Positions 53,539 to 62,841 of a stretch of DNA of 64,000 nt are shown piece by piece. Made by a program: the position numbers and the translations under genes. Source of the stretch: Paracoccaceae bacterium. Lineage in GTDB: Bacteria > Pseudomonadota > Alphaproteobacteria > Rhodobacterales > Rhodobacteraceae. The DNA is taken from assembly GCA_007692585.1 (NCBI GenBank), contig REBU01000061.1, positions 1-64,000 on the forward strand, in the 5' to 3' direction. How positions within the stretch are numbered: the first letter of the stretch is position 1; every line of letters starts with the position of its first letter. The notes below the pieces were generated by a model. The model saw only the letters and a list, made by a program, of their open reading frames with translations. It was not told the origin of the DNA and searched no databases.

Positions 53539-55326
53539 TCAGGCGGCGCGGTCGGCGGTGAATTGCAGCCGTGCGAGCCGGGCGTAAAGTCCGTCTTGGG
53601 CCACCAGTTCGTCATGCGTGCCCGTCGCGATGATACGGCCCTCGTCGAAGACCACGATCCGGTCGGCTTGTTTCACTGTTGCAAGCCGGTGCGCAATCAC
53701 GATCGTCGTGCGGTCGCGCGACAGGTGATCAACGGCGCGCTGCACAGCGGCTTCCGACTCCGCATCAAGTGCGCTGGTGGCTTCATCCAGCAGCAGGATC
53801 GGAGCATCGCGCAGAATGGCGCGCGCGAGCGCGATCCGCTGGCGTTGGCCACCCGATAGCATGACCCCGCGTTCGCCGAGTTCGGTGCGGTAGCCATCGG
53901 GCAGTTTCTCGATGAAGCTTTGAGCGTTGGCAGCGCGGGCGGCGGCGATCACCTCATCGTCGCGCGCCTCTGGTCGGCTGAAACGAATATTGTCCATGGC
54001 CGAGGCCGCAAAGATCACCGGATCCTGCGGGACCAGCGCCAGCGCGCGACGAAAATCGCTGCGGGCCATGTCGCGCAGATCCACACCATCGATCAGCACC
54101 CGCCCTGATAGCGGATCGTAGAAACGCATCAGAAGCTGCAGGATCGTCGTCTTGCCGGCACCGGAAGGGCCGACAAGCGCAATGGTTTCGCCCGCCCGGA
54201 TCTGCAGGCTTACCCCGTCAAGCGCTTGTTGGCCGGGGCGCGTGGGGTAGTGGAAGTGCACGTCTTCGAATGTGACTGTCCCGCTTGTGGGACGGGGCAA
54301 GGCGCGCGGCGTGGCAGGGTCTTGCACCGCGTCCGTCGCCTCCAGCAGCTCGACCAGCCGTTCCGTTGCCCCTGCCGCGCGTTGCAATTCCGACCAGATT
54401 TCGGACAGCGCGCCCACCGAGCCTGCGACGATCACAGCGTAGATCACGAATTGCGCCAGCTCGCCCGGCGACATGACGCCTGCCGCAACATCACGCGCCC
54501 CCACCCAGAGCGTGCCGAGGATACCCGAAAAGACCAGAAAGATCACGATCACGGTCAGGAACGCGCGGGTCAGAATACGGCGGCGCGCCACGTCGAAGCT
54601 GGTTTCGGTGACGTCGTCGAAGGCCGCGCGGCTGGCAACTTCGTGGGTGTTGGCCTGGACGGTTTGCACGGCGCTCAGCGCCTCGGAGGCATTGCCGGAA
54701 GACGCCGCGATCCAGTCCTGATTTTCACGGCTCAGCCGGCGCAGCTTGCGGCCCATCACGACAATCGGGACAATGATCGCGGGGACCATCAGAAGCACGA
54801 AGCCCATCAGTTTCGCCGACGTCAGCCCCAGCAGCACCAGCCCGCCCATCAGCATCAGCGCATTGCGCAGCGCAATGGACACCGAGGAGCCGATCACCGA
54901 TTGTATCAGTGTGGTGTCGGTGGTCAGGCGTGAAAGCACTTCGCCGGTCATGATGCGTTCATAGAAGGCCGGGGAGCGGTCGATCACGCGCGCGAAAAGC
55001 GCCTTGCGGATGTCGGCAACGATGCGTTCACCGAGCCGCGTGACGAAATAGTAGCGTAGCCCCGTCCCAAGGGCGAGCAGAAGTGCCAGACCGAAAGCGC
55101 CGATGAAATACTGGTTCAGCAGCACCATCTCGCGTGCTTCGAAGCCATCCACCACCCGGCGCACGGCAAGCGGCAGCGCCAGTGTGATCGCGGCGGTGGT
55201 TACCAGAGCGAGGATCGCCACAGTAAGCAACAGCCGGTAAGGGCGAATGAAAGGCCAGAGACCGCGCAGCGCGCGCATGTTTCGGGATTTGGCCCGCGCA
55301 TCGAGCGCGGCGGAACTGTCTGTCAT
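53539..55326 (-). CDS. ABC transporter, fused permease/ATPase (MsbA/LmrA-like exporter)
   Basis: A 595-residue half-transporter. The N-terminal six-helix domain (residues ~25-310) is followed by an ATPase domain with Walker A GPSGAGKTT, signature MLSGGQRQRIALARA and Walker B ILLLDEATSALD. It probably works as a homodimeric lipid or drug exporter. The N-terminal cytoplasmic stretch is short and basic. It forms no operon with neighbours, so its substrate is open. Confidence 0.9.
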   Translation of the reverse strand: MTDSSAALDARAKSRNMRALRGLWPFIRPYRLLLTVAILALVTTAAITLALPLAVRRVVDGFEAREMVLLNQYFIGAFGLALLLALGTGLRYYFVTRLGERIVADIRKALFARVIDRSPAFYERIMTGEVLSRLTTDTTLIQSVIGSSVSIALRNALMLMGGLVLLGLTSAKLMGFVLLMVPAIIVPIVVMGRKLRRLSRENQDWIAASSGNASEALSAVQTVQANTHEVASRAAFDDVTETSFDVARRRILTRAFLTVIVIFLVFSGILGTLWVGARDVAAGVMSPGELAQFVIYAVIVAGSVGALSEIWSELQRAAGATERLVELLEATDAVQDPATPRALPRPTSGTVTFEDVHFHYPTRPGQQALDGVSLQIRAGETIALVGPSGAGKTTILQLLMRFYDPLSGRVLIDGVDLRDMARSDFRRALALVPQDPVIFAASAMDNIRFSRPEARDDEVIAAARAANAQSFIEKLPDGYRTELGERGVMLSGGQRQRIALARAILRDAPILLLDEATSALDAESEAAVQRAVDHLSRDRTTIVIAHRLATVKQADRIVVFDEGRIIATGTHDELVAQDGLYARLARLQFTADRAA

Positions 55327-55568
55327 CGTCTATGGCTCTTGCTGGTCCTGCCCCGGTTTAGGTCAGCACGCCCTTGGGGGCAAGTCCTGCCGGTGCCTGC
55401 GCACTGACCGCGAAAGCCGCATTGGCCAAAGGACCGCGCCAGACGGGGCCGAATTTTTCGCAGACGTGTCGGTAATGGTTAATAAATTGTTCATATTTTG
55501 AGAAATTTCTCACGCCGTCGTGATATTTGTGTATCCTTTGGAGACAAGGATCTGACAGGAGAGGGCAA

Positions 55569-56003
55569 ATGGCAGAGATCTACTTGATCGCCTATGACGG
55601 CAGTGACACCGCGGAAAGGGCGTTAAAATACGGTGCAGAACGGGCCAAGGCCGCCGGTGCCGCGCTCATTCTGGCACATGTTCTGGAATGGTCGCCCTAT
55701 TCGTTTCTCAGCGCCGAGGAGGTTGCCGAGCGTCACAAGCGGCGCAAGGAAGAAGTGGGGAGGGCGGAAACCGTGATCCTCGATCCGATCCGCAAGAAGC
55801 TGAGCGCGCAGGGGCTGAGTGTGTCGACAGAAGTGCGCTACGGCCATATCGCCGAGGTTCTTTGCGAGATGGCGACCGAATTCAAGGCCACGCAGATCAT
55901 CGTCGGGCGTACAGGCGAGAAGGGACTGCAGGCGCGGCTCTTCGGCTCCGTCCCGGCGACGCTGGCACAGGTCGCGCCGGTGCCCTGCACAATCGTCCCA
56001 TGA
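55569..56003 (+). CDS. universal stress protein (UspA family)
   Basis: A 144-residue single-domain Usp. The N-terminal IYLIAYDGSDTAERALKYG and the C-terminal ATP-loop GRTGEKGLQARLFGSV (GxxGxxxxxxxxxGS) are typical of ATP-binding members. The ATG at 55569 follows an AGGAGAGGGC site. It lies 20 bases upstream of the sodium:alanine symporter gene, suggesting one transcript in which it might modulate the transporter. Confidence 0.9.
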   Translation: MAEIYLIAYDGSDTAERALKYGAERAKAAGAALILAHVLEWSPYSFLSAEEVAERHKRRKEEVGRAETVILDPIRKKLSAQGLSVSTEVRYGHIAEVLCEMATEFKATQIIVGRTGEKGLQARLFGSVPATLAQVAPVPCTIVP

Positions 56004-56023
56004 TGGCTTTCAGGAGGTTTCCC

Positions 56024-57550
56024 ATGAAGTATAGTCTTGCTGCCCTTGCGGCGACTGCCACCCTTGCGCGACCCGCCGAGGCGAGTATCGCCGACACGAT
56101 CGACACGGTTTTCGCAAATTCCACGGGCTGGTTCGTCAATCTGATCTTCGCCAATCTGCCGGGCACGGGCATCCCGTGGATCGTCGGCTGGCTGGTGATC
56201 GGGGCGCTCGTATTTACCTTCTATTTCGGGTTCATACAGGTCCGCGCCTTCGGGCATGCCCTGCAGATCGTGCGCGGGAAGTATTCTGATCCCAAGGACG
56301 CCGGCGAGGTCAGCCCGTTTCAGGCGTTGACCGCCGCGTTGTCCGGGACAGTGGGTCTGGGCAACATCGCGGGTGTCGCGGTCGCGGTGTCGATTGGCGG
56401 GGCGGGGGCTACGTTCTGGATGATCCTTGCAGGGCTTCTGGGCATGGCGTCCAAATTCACCGAATGTACGCTGGGCGTGAAATACCGCAATGAATACCCT
56501 GATGGCAGCGTCTCGGGCGGCCCGATGTATTACATCAAGAAGGGCTTTGCCGAGCGTGGCCTGCCGCTGGGCGGTTTCATGGCGATCATGTTCTCGATCT
56601 TCTGCGTTCTGGGTGCGCTGGGCGGTGGCAACATGTTCCAGGCCAATCAGGCCGCGAGCCAGGTGCAGAGCGTGCTGGGTGTGCCGACATGGATCACGGG
56701 GCTTGTGCTGTCCGGGATCGTGTTCATGGTGATTGTGGGGGGCATCAAGTCGATTGCGCGGGTGACCGAGAAGGTCGTGCCCTTCATGGGCGGCGGCTAT
56801 TTCATCGTCGGCATGGCGATCCTGATCCTGAACTGGGACATGATCGGCTGGGCCTTTGGCGAGATCATCCGCGGCGCTTTCACCGATACAGGGATCATTG
56901 GCGGCATGGTGGGCGCGATCATTCAGGGCTTCCGGCGCGCGGCCTTCTCCAATGAAGCGGGCATCGGCTCAGCGGCGATTGCCCATTCGGCAGTGCGCAC
57001 GAAAGAGCCGATTTCCGAGGGTTTCGTGTCGCTGCTTGAGCCCTTCATCGACACTGTGATCATCTGCACCATGACGGCACTTGTGATCATCATCACCCAG
57101 CAGCTTCTGATCGATGCGAATACAGGCATGTATATCCTCGACGCGAATGGGCGTATCGCCAATGCGGAAGGTGTGGGCGCAGGCGTGCCACTGACCTCGG
57201 CTGCCTTCGGATCGGCCTTCGGCTGGGCGCCATACGCGCTGTCGGTGGCAGTGTTCCTCTTTGCTTTCTCGACGATGATCACATGGTCCTACTATGGTGT
57301 GAAAGCCTGGACCTACATGTTCGGCGAAGGCGAGACGAAGGAACTGGTCTTCAAGCTGGCTTTCTGCTTCTTCATCTTCGTGGGCGCAGTCACCAGCCTT
57401 GATGCGGTCATCGACTTCTCGGATGCAGCGCTCTTCTCGATGGCGATCTTCAACATCATCGCGCTGTATTTCCTGATGCCCATCGTCAAGCGGGAGCTCA
57501 ACAGCTATCTGCTGCGGCTGAAATCAGGGCAGATCAAGGCGTATAAATAA
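56024..57550 (+). CDS. sodium:alanine/glycine symporter (AGCS family)
   Basis: A 508-residue transporter with about 11-12 hydrophobic helices. Family motifs are FQALTAALSGTVGLGNIAGVA and SVSGGPMYYIKKG, with GFRRAAFSNEAGIGSAAIAH in the second half. It imports alanine or glycine with Na+. The N-terminus (MKYSLAALAATATLARPAEA) looks like an additional signal-like helix, longer than in compact AGCS proteins. The ATG at 56024 follows CAGGAGG. Confidence 0.92.
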   Translation: MKYSLAALAATATLARPAEASIADTIDTVFANSTGWFVNLIFANLPGTGIPWIVGWLVIGALVFTFYFGFIQVRAFGHALQIVRGKYSDPKDAGEVSPFQALTAALSGTVGLGNIAGVAVAVSIGGAGATFWMILAGLLGMASKFTECTLGVKYRNEYPDGSVSGGPMYYIKKGFAERGLPLGGFMAIMFSIFCVLGALGGGNMFQANQAASQVQSVLGVPTWITGLVLSGIVFMVIVGGIKSIARVTEKVVPFMGGGYFIVGMAILILNWDMIGWAFGEIIRGAFTDTGIIGGMVGAIIQGFRRAAFSNEAGIGSAAIAHSAVRTKEPISEGFVSLLEPFIDTVIICTMTALVIIITQQLLIDANTGMYILDANGRIANAEGVGAGVPLTSAAFGSAFGWAPYALSVAVFLFAFSTMITWSYYGVKAWTYMFGEGETKELVFKLAFCFFIFVGAVTSLDAVIDFSDAALFSMAIFNIIALYFLMPIVKRELNSYLLRLKSGQIKAYK

Positions 57551-57568
57551 GGGTGGTGATACCTCTTG

Positions 57569-57595
57569 TAGGGTGCGTGCGTGGCGCGCACCCTA
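57569..57595. terminator. hairpin between convergent genes
   Basis: Stem TAGGGTGCG / CGCACCCTA (9 bp) with a 9-base loop between the symporter (plus) and the methyltransferase (minus). There is no T-run, but it can serve both sides. Confidence 0.5.
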
Positions 57596-57610
57596 TGTGC
57601 CCGAGGCAGC

Positions 57611-58228
57611 TCAGGCCGCTTTTTCCATCCGCAGGAAGGTGAAAAGTCCAAGCGCCGTCAGGGTCTTTTCTTCGACCACATTCAGGCTCTGCACGCCCAG
57701 AACGCGATCTTTCGGGAAATTCGAGTGCCAGCCGAGGTAATCGGCGAAAGGCGCGAATTTCCGCTCGAGCCAGGCAAGCCAGCCTTCGTCGCGGGCGAAA
57801 TGATTGACCAGCAGGATCTGTCCGCCGGGTTTGCAGACCCGCGCCATCTCGGCCATGACCTGTTCAGGGTCGGGCACAACCGAAATGAGGTGCATCGCCA
57901 CCACGATGTCGAAACTAGCATCCGGGAAGTCGAGCGCGCGGGCATCCATCTGACGTAATTCGCGCACATGGCCGAGGTTTTCCTCCGTGACCTTGGCGCG
58001 GGCACGTTGCAGCATTTCCTCGGAAAAATCGATGCCAGTGACGTCCAGATCCGGTTTGTAGTAGGGCAGCGCCAGGCCCGTGCCGACGCCGACTTCGAGA
58101 ACACGCCCACCAGAAGCGTTTGCTACCTTGGTCGCATGGCGCCGCCCCGCATGAGTGATCTGACCAAAAGTGAGGTCATAGACTGGCGCCCAACGGCGAT
58201 AGCTAGACGTAATGGATTCCGGTTTCAC
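57611..58228 (-). CDS. pmtA: phosphatidylethanolamine N-methyltransferase (PmtA, Rhodobacter type)
   Basis: A soluble class-I SAM methyltransferase of 205 residues. The start ITSSYRRWAPVYDLTFG followed by the SAM motif VLEVGVGTGLALPYY is typical of Rhodobacter PmtA, which methylates phosphatidylethanolamine stepwise to phosphatidylcholine. DARALDFPDASFDIVVAMHL is motif II/III. I prefer the GTG at 58228, which follows AAGGGAGAG, over the GTG at 58243. Other small methyltransferases share this fold, so the lipid substrate is inferred from family resemblance. Confidence 0.78.
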   Translation of the reverse strand: MKPESITSSYRRWAPVYDLTFGQITHAGRRHATKVANASGGRVLEVGVGTGLALPYYKPDLDVTGIDFSEEMLQRARAKVTEENLGHVRELRQMDARALDFPDASFDIVVAMHLISVVPDPEQVMAEMARVCKPGGQILLVNHFARDEGWLAWLERKFAPFADYLGWHSNFPKDRVLGVQSLNVVEEKTLTALGLFTFLRMEKAA

Positions 58229-58336
58229 GTGCTCTCCCTTCACTGTTTTTTAGTGATGTGGAGCTTTATTGACTGATGGTCAATAAAAACCGCGAGCGGG
58301 GCTGGACAAAATTTCCGTGATGCCCGAAGTCGCAGC

Positions 58337-58669
58337 TCACATTGAAAAACTGATGCCACAACCACAGCTGGACGACGCGTTGGGATTGTCGATCACAAAC
58401 CGCGCCCCGATCAGTTCCTCGGTAAAGTCGATCACGGCGTTTTGCAGAAAGGGCAGCGAGACAGGATCGATCAGAACGCGCTGTCCGTCGCGCTCCAGGA
58501 TCAGATCATCCACAGCAGGCTGATCAAAGCGGATGTCATACTGGAACCCCGAACACCCCCCGCCATCAACGGCAACCCGCAGGGCCTTGACCTCGCCGGT
58601 ATCTTCGGCAATCTCGGCGAGGCGGGCGAAAGCACGGTCGCTGACACGCGGCGGCAAGGTGAGGGTCAT
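58337..58669 (-). CDS. erpA: A-type iron-sulfur carrier (ErpA/IscA family)
   Basis: A 110-residue Fe-S carrier with the three invariant cysteines at Cys39 (GGGCSGFQYD), Cys102 and Cys104 (SSCGCGISF). It delivers Fe-S clusters to target proteins. Complete and of normal length. ErpA-type and IscA-type cannot be separated by eye. Divergent from the dGTPase gene. Confidence 0.85.
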   Translation of the reverse strand: MTLTLPPRVSDRAFARLAEIAEDTGEVKALRVAVDGGGCSGFQYDIRFDQPAVDDLILERDGQRVLIDPVSLPFLQNAVIDFTEELIGARFVIDNPNASSSCGCGISFSM

Positions 58670-58751
58670 TGGCGGGGCCTTGGGTTAAATCCGATTACTT
58701 TGCTCTGATATAAGCGCAAGCGATCCATTCGGCAAGATGGCGGGAGATTTC

Positions 58752-59954
58752 ATGCTCAAACCCTATGCAACCCAGCCCGGGGAGTCGCGCGGGCGGCTGC
58801 ATCCGGAAGCGATGAGCACGTTTCGCTCGCCCTTTCAACGGGACCGCGACCGGATCATCCATTCTTCGGCCTTTCGGCGGCTCAAGCACAAGACGCAGGT
58901 GTTTATTGAGCATGAAGGCGATTATTATCGCACCCGTTTGACCCACTCAATTGAGGTGGCACAGGTCGCGCGCACTTTGGCCAATGCGTTGGGGCTGAAC
59001 ACCGATCTGGCCGAAGCGATTGCGCTCGCGCATGATCTTGGCCATCCGCCTTTCGGCCATACTGGCGAGGATGCGCTTTGTGCTTTGATGGCGCCTTATG
59101 GCGGGTTTGATCATAATGCGCAGGCGCTACGCATCGTCACAAAGCTCGAGCGGCATTACGCCGATTTTGACGGGCTGAACCTGACCTGGGAAACGCTCGA
59201 GGGGATCGCAAAGCACAACGGGCCGGTCACGGATGCAGATGGCGCAGTCCTGAAGGGCGGCGCTTTGCCCTATGCGCTGGCAGAGTGCAATGCGCAGTTC
59301 GATCTGGAGTTGTCGGGCTATGCCAGTGCCGAGGCGCAGGTTGCCGCGATTGCTGATGACATTGCCTACAATCATCACGATCTGCATGACGGCCTACGCT
59401 CGGGGCTGTTTAGCGAGGCTGATCTGATGGAGCTGCCGATCACAGGCCCGGCCTTTGCCGAGGTGGACCGGCTCTATCCGGTGCTGGAGCCGATGCGCCG
59501 CCGGCATGAGGCGCTGCGCCGGGTTTTCGGCGTGATGGTCGAGGATGTGCTGCTGGTCGCGGGCACGCGGCTAGGTCCGGCGGAGTTGGGCGCGGCGCAG
59601 GATATCCGCGACTTGCGCCTGCAGATCATCCGTTTTTCTGACCGGCTGTTTCGCGAGTTGAGGGTGATCCGCCAGTTCCTGTTCACGCGCATGTATCGCG
59701 CGCCGTCGGTGGTGGCGATGCGCGCAAGGGTGACAGGGATGGTTCAGGAACTTTTCCCGCTGTTTATGGCCCAGTCGGAGCTGTTGCCCGCAGAATGGCA
59801 GCGCGATGTGAGCGATGCGCGCAGCGAAACGGATCTGGCGCGGATCGTGGCGGATTATGTCTCGGGGATGACGGACCGCTTCGCCATTCAGGAACATGCC
59901 CGTCTGGTCGGGGGTGGCAGCGCGGATCCCGCTCTATATCTATCGTCGTTCTGA
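58752..59954 (+). CDS. dgt: deoxyguanosinetriphosphate triphosphohydrolase-like protein
   Basis: A 400-residue HD-domain dNTPase, releasing triphosphate from dGTP or related dNTPs. The HD signature is visible as RLTHSIEVAQVARTLAN and AHDLGHPPFGHTGEDAL, followed by the second metal region (DDIAYNHHDLHDG). The N-terminus SPFQRDRDRIIHSSAFRRLKHKTQV is family-typical. I start at the ATG at 58752, preceded by GGGAGA; an in-frame ATG at 58737 is the alternative. Confidence 0.92.
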   Translation: MLKPYATQPGESRGRLHPEAMSTFRSPFQRDRDRIIHSSAFRRLKHKTQVFIEHEGDYYRTRLTHSIEVAQVARTLANALGLNTDLAEAIALAHDLGHPPFGHTGEDALCALMAPYGGFDHNAQALRIVTKLERHYADFDGLNLTWETLEGIAKHNGPVTDADGAVLKGGALPYALAECNAQFDLELSGYASAEAQVAAIADDIAYNHHDLHDGLRSGLFSEADLMELPITGPAFAEVDRLYPVLEPMRRRHEALRRVFGVMVEDVLLVAGTRLGPAELGAAQDIRDLRLQIIRFSDRLFRELRVIRQFLFTRMYRAPSVVAMRARVTGMVQELFPLFMAQSELLPAEWQRDVSDARSETDLARIVADYVSGMTDRFAIQEHARLVGGGSADPALYLSSF

Positions 59955-60049
59955 CATGATTTGTCTTGACAGCTGACAAGGGACTGTTGACCTTGAACCT
60001 GAGGATGCGGCAGCGCAGCAGGCGCGGAGAATACGGGAGGCACTTCAGA

Positions 60050-60484
60050 ATGCTCGTCAGTCAAATCATTCGCAACAAGCCCCAGCAGGGGGTCACAACA
60101 CTCGCTCCGGGGACAACCCTCCTCGACGCGGCACAATTGCTGGCCGAGAAGCGGATCGGTGCTGTGGTGGTGTCTTCCGATGGCCACAAGGTGGACGGAA
60201 TTCTCTCAGAGCGCGATATCGTGCGCGAAATCGGCAAACGCGGTTCTGGTGTTCTGGATGTGAATGTCGAAACAGTTATGACACGCAATGTCTTTGGTTG
60301 TAGCCCCGAAGACAATGCAGATCTGGTCTTGCAGACGATGACCCAGAAGCGCTTTCGCCACCTTCCGGTGATGCAGGATGGCAAGATGGTTGCGCTGATC
60401 TCCATCGGGGATGTGGTCGCCGCCAGACTGGCTGAGCTGGAGCTGGAAAAAGACGCGCTGACGGGCATGATCATGGGCTACTAG
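60050..60484 (+). CDS. CBS-domain pair protein
   Basis: A 144-residue protein with two CBS domains (about residues 5-60 and 75-130), e.g. LLAEKRIGAVVVSSDGHKV then ILSERDIVREI, and DLVLQTMTQKRFRHLPVMQDG. Such stand-alone pairs bind adenosyl ligands and act as energy sensors. The ATG at 60050 follows a GGGAGG site. It lies between dgt and coaD on the same strand; its partner is unknown. Confidence 0.85.
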   Translation: MLVSQIIRNKPQQGVTTLAPGTTLLDAAQLLAEKRIGAVVVSSDGHKVDGILSERDIVREIGKRGSGVLDVNVETVMTRNVFGCSPEDNADLVLQTMTQKRFRHLPVMQDGKMVALISIGDVVAARLAELELEKDALTGMIMGY

Positions 60485-60561
60485 ATCCGCGCGCCAGGGC
60501 TTGCATCTTGTTGCGCAATATTGTTGCGTAGCTCCGAGGGGCTGGGACAAGAGGGGGCGAC

Positions 60562-61062
60562 ATGCGCATCGGGCTTTATCCAGGGACGTTTGATCCGCTG
60601 ACTTTGGGGCATCGCGATATCATCACGCGCGCGGCCCAACTGGTTGATCGTCTGGTGATAGGGGTTGCCATCAATCGCGACAAGGGGCCGCTCTTCACAC
60701 TCGAAGAGCGCGTTGCCATGATCGAAGCCGAAGTCGCTGACTTGCGCGCAGCGCTCGGTGTCGAGATCATGGTGCATCCCTTCGAGAACCTGCTGATTGA
60801 CTGCGCGCGCGATGTGGGCGCGCAGATCATTATCCGCGGATTGCGTGCGGTCACGGATTTCGAGTACGAATTCCAGATGGTTGGCATGAACCGGGCGATG
60901 GATGACAGTATCGAGACGGTTTTCCTGATGGCCGAGGCGCGGCATCAGGCAATCGCGTCGAAACTCGTCAAGGAAATCGCACGGCTCGGGGGGGATGTGT
61001 CGAAATTCGTCTCGCCCGAGATCCGGAAAGCTCTGCTCGCCCGACTGGCTCAGCGCCCGTAG
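60562..61062 (+). CDS. coaD: pantetheine-phosphate adenylyltransferase
   Basis: A 166-residue nucleotidyltransferase, joining ATP and 4'-phosphopantetheine to dephospho-CoA. The N-terminal GLYPGTFDPLTLGH contains the TxGH nucleotide motif, with ISRG-like IIIRGLRAVTDFEYEFQM in the centre. Normal length. It follows the CBS gene by 77 bases. Its last 13 bases overlap the end of a convergent small gene. Confidence 0.95.
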   Translation: MRIGLYPGTFDPLTLGHRDIITRAAQLVDRLVIGVAINRDKGPLFTLEERVAMIEAEVADLRAALGVEIMVHPFENLLIDCARDVGAQIIIRGLRAVTDFEYEFQMVGMNRAMDDSIETVFLMAEARHQAIASKLVKEIARLGGDVSKFVSPEIRKALLARLAQRP

Positions 61063-61211
61063 ACGGCCCGTTCGGCGAGCTTCGCCGCGTCTGGTTTGTA
61101 GATATCCAGATCCAGCGCCACATTGAGGGGCATGGCTTCAAGTTCGGCCTTGGTCCGAAGATAAGCTGCACGCTGCTTCAGCCGGGTCTGGATCGTGGTC
61201 AGGATGCTCAT
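61050..61211 (-). CDS. small DUF1127-related protein
   Basis: A 53-residue protein from the ATG at 61211, preceded by AAAGGACCCG. The sequence TRLKQRAAYLRTKAELEAMP is a single helix typical of small alphaproteobacterial proteins related to DUF1127, followed by an acidic-basic tail (LDLDIYKPDAAKLAERAVYGR). No function is known. It overlaps coaD by 13 bases tail to tail. Confidence 0.65.
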   Translation of the reverse strand: MSILTTIQTRLKQRAAYLRTKAELEAMPLNVALDLDIYKPDAAKLAERAVYGR

Positions 61212-61386
61212 CGGAACGGGTCCTTTCTTCGTGTTTGCGTTACCACGAAGATGGGTTATGCTGCGGCGCAGCGCAAGATGGGTAACGGAAAAGCCGGGTT
61301 GCGCTGGTTGCATATGTCCGCGAGCGGATCGCAGGATTTGCTCTTGAACTTACTGCGCGGCTCGCATAACGGTCTAACTCAGGATT

Positions 61387-61462
61387 AGGGGTATAGCTCA
61401 GTTGGTAGAGCATCGGTCTCCAAAACCGAGGGTCGGGGGTTCGAGTCCCTCTGCCCCTGCCA
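61387..61462 (+). tRNA. tRNA-Trp (anticodon CCA)
   Basis: A 76-base tRNA with acceptor AGGGGTA pairing with TGCCCCT, D-arm AGCTCAGTTGGTAGAGC, anticodon loop CTCCAAA (anticodon CCA), T-arm GGTTCGAGTCC and encoded CCA end. It usually stands directly upstream of secE; here a sulfotransferase-like gene intervenes. Confidence 0.96.
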
Positions 61463-61494
61463 ATCCTGACAGCGCGGCCAATCCTGACGCCGTG

Positions 61495-62373
61495 ATGTTG
61501 CACATCGGTGCACATAAAACCGCGTCAACATATCTTCAGAAACTATGTCTGGCGAATGCAGGGCGGCTTGCAGCGCAGGGTTGTCTCTATCTTGGGCCAG
61601 AGCGGTTGCGCCGTGATTTGGTGATCCCATCGCTGGATCGCCCGGCCCCTGTGCTGCGCCGAAAGACTGCGCTCCTGCGTCGCTTGCTGACCGAGGCCCG
61701 CGCGACAGGCATGCGCGCGCTGCTGTCGAACGAAAACACCATCGGTGGTCCACGCCCGCCGATCATGGCCTGCGGCACACAACTGTATCCCAAGGCAGAG
61801 TCTCATGTCTCGGCGCTGCTGGACGCGCTTGATCTGGAAGGCGTGACGCTTTGCCTTGCGCTGCGCGACCCGCTGGGATTGCTTGTCTCGGCTTGGGGAC
61901 ATCAGTATCTCGCCGGGCGCCCGGTGGCCTTTGATGATTTCATTGCCGAGGTTGCTCCGGAAGCGCTGCGCTGGTCAGAACTGGTGGCACGCCTGCTGAC
62001 ATGCGAACGGGTCGCGCGCGTGCATCTTTGGCAGTTCGAGGCGTTCCATGGCAAGGCCCCGGCGCTGGTCCGTGCTCTGGCTGGGCTACCCGACGAGATT
62101 GCGCTGAACGAACCGCCAGAACATCCGGGCTGGACCTATCTGATCGGCCCTTCGGCGCGCGCGCTGACCTCGCTACCAAGAGTGATGCGCCACAATCCCG
62201 AGCTGAGCGCGAAAGATGCGCTGCGCCGGGCCATGCGCCGCTATCCCAAATCCTCCGCCTATCCCGGTCCGCAGCCCTTCACCCATGCTCAGATTGCAGC
62301 ATCGGGCCGTCGCTACGCGCAGGATCTGGCGGCGATCGCCGATCTGCCGGGCGTGACCTGTTTGCAGCCCTGA
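61495..62373 (+). CDS. sulfotransferase-like protein
   Basis: A 292-residue protein starting with a P-loop-like PAPS-binding motif, HIGAHKTASTYLQ, as in sulfotransferase-family proteins (HIGxHKTGTTxLQ). A second conserved region is LCLALRDPLGLLVSAWGHQYL, matching the RDPxxxxxSxY 3'-phosphate site. The acceptor is unknown, perhaps a surface glycan. The ATG at 61495 is chosen because the longer frame runs through tRNA-Trp. It is inserted between tRNA-Trp and secE. Confidence 0.75.
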   Translation: MLHIGAHKTASTYLQKLCLANAGRLAAQGCLYLGPERLRRDLVIPSLDRPAPVLRRKTALLRRLLTEARATGMRALLSNENTIGGPRPPIMACGTQLYPKAESHVSALLDALDLEGVTLCLALRDPLGLLVSAWGHQYLAGRPVAFDDFIAEVAPEALRWSELVARLLTCERVARVHLWQFEAFHGKAPALVRALAGLPDEIALNEPPEHPGWTYLIGPSARALTSLPRVMRHNPELSAKDALRRAMRRYPKSSAYPGPQPFTHAQIAASGRRYAQDLAAIADLPGVTCLQP

Positions 62374-62461
62374 GCCCGCGTGATTGCGTGCATTGCGCAA
62401 ATGCGGCTTGAAACCGGGGCGGGGGCTGCGTATGTCAGCGCTCAGGATAAGGATGATTGCG

Positions 62462-62659
62462 ATGGCCAAAACCAACCCCTTCCAGTTCATGCAGCAAGTG
62501 CGCGCCGAGACCGCGAAGGTCACATGGCCGAACCGCCGTGAGGTGGTGGTCACCACGATCATGGTGCTGATCATGGCCACGCTGACGGCGATCTTCTTCT
62601 TTTTCGTTGATTTCCTGATCCGCACCGGATTGGTAACGACCTTGGGCTTTTTCAATTAA
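62462..62659 (+). CDS. secE: preprotein translocase subunit SecE
   Basis: A 65-residue single-span SecE. NPFQFMQQVRAETAKVTWPNRREV is the cytoplasmic amphipathic region and VTTIMVLIMATLTAIFFFFVD the transmembrane helix. It clamps SecY in the translocon. Normal short form. The start at 62462 is followed downstream by nusG. Confidence 0.96.
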   Translation: MAKTNPFQFMQQVRAETAKVTWPNRREVVVTTIMVLIMATLTAIFFFFVDFLIRTGLVTTLGFFN

Positions 62660-62722
62660 CGCTGCAGGGCGAACGGTGCAGGGCTTGAAACCCGCGCAGA
62701 CGCACTGTAAAGCATCGGCCAA

Positions 62723-62743
62723 AGCGCACCGACTCGGTGCGCT
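62723..62743 (+). terminator. strong hairpin between secE and nusG
   Basis: Perfect 9-bp stem AGCGCACCG / CGGTGCGCT with loop ACT, followed by GTTTGTTTT. It may act as a terminator or attenuator between the two genes. Confidence 0.6.
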
Positions 62744-62841
62744 GTTTGTTTTGACCTTCTGACAGGGGTGGCCTCCGCCGGAATCATCACTGTCAGGCCG
62801 GAAGCGCGGGTTTCCGGGAAAAGAGCAGGAAGAGTAGAGAC

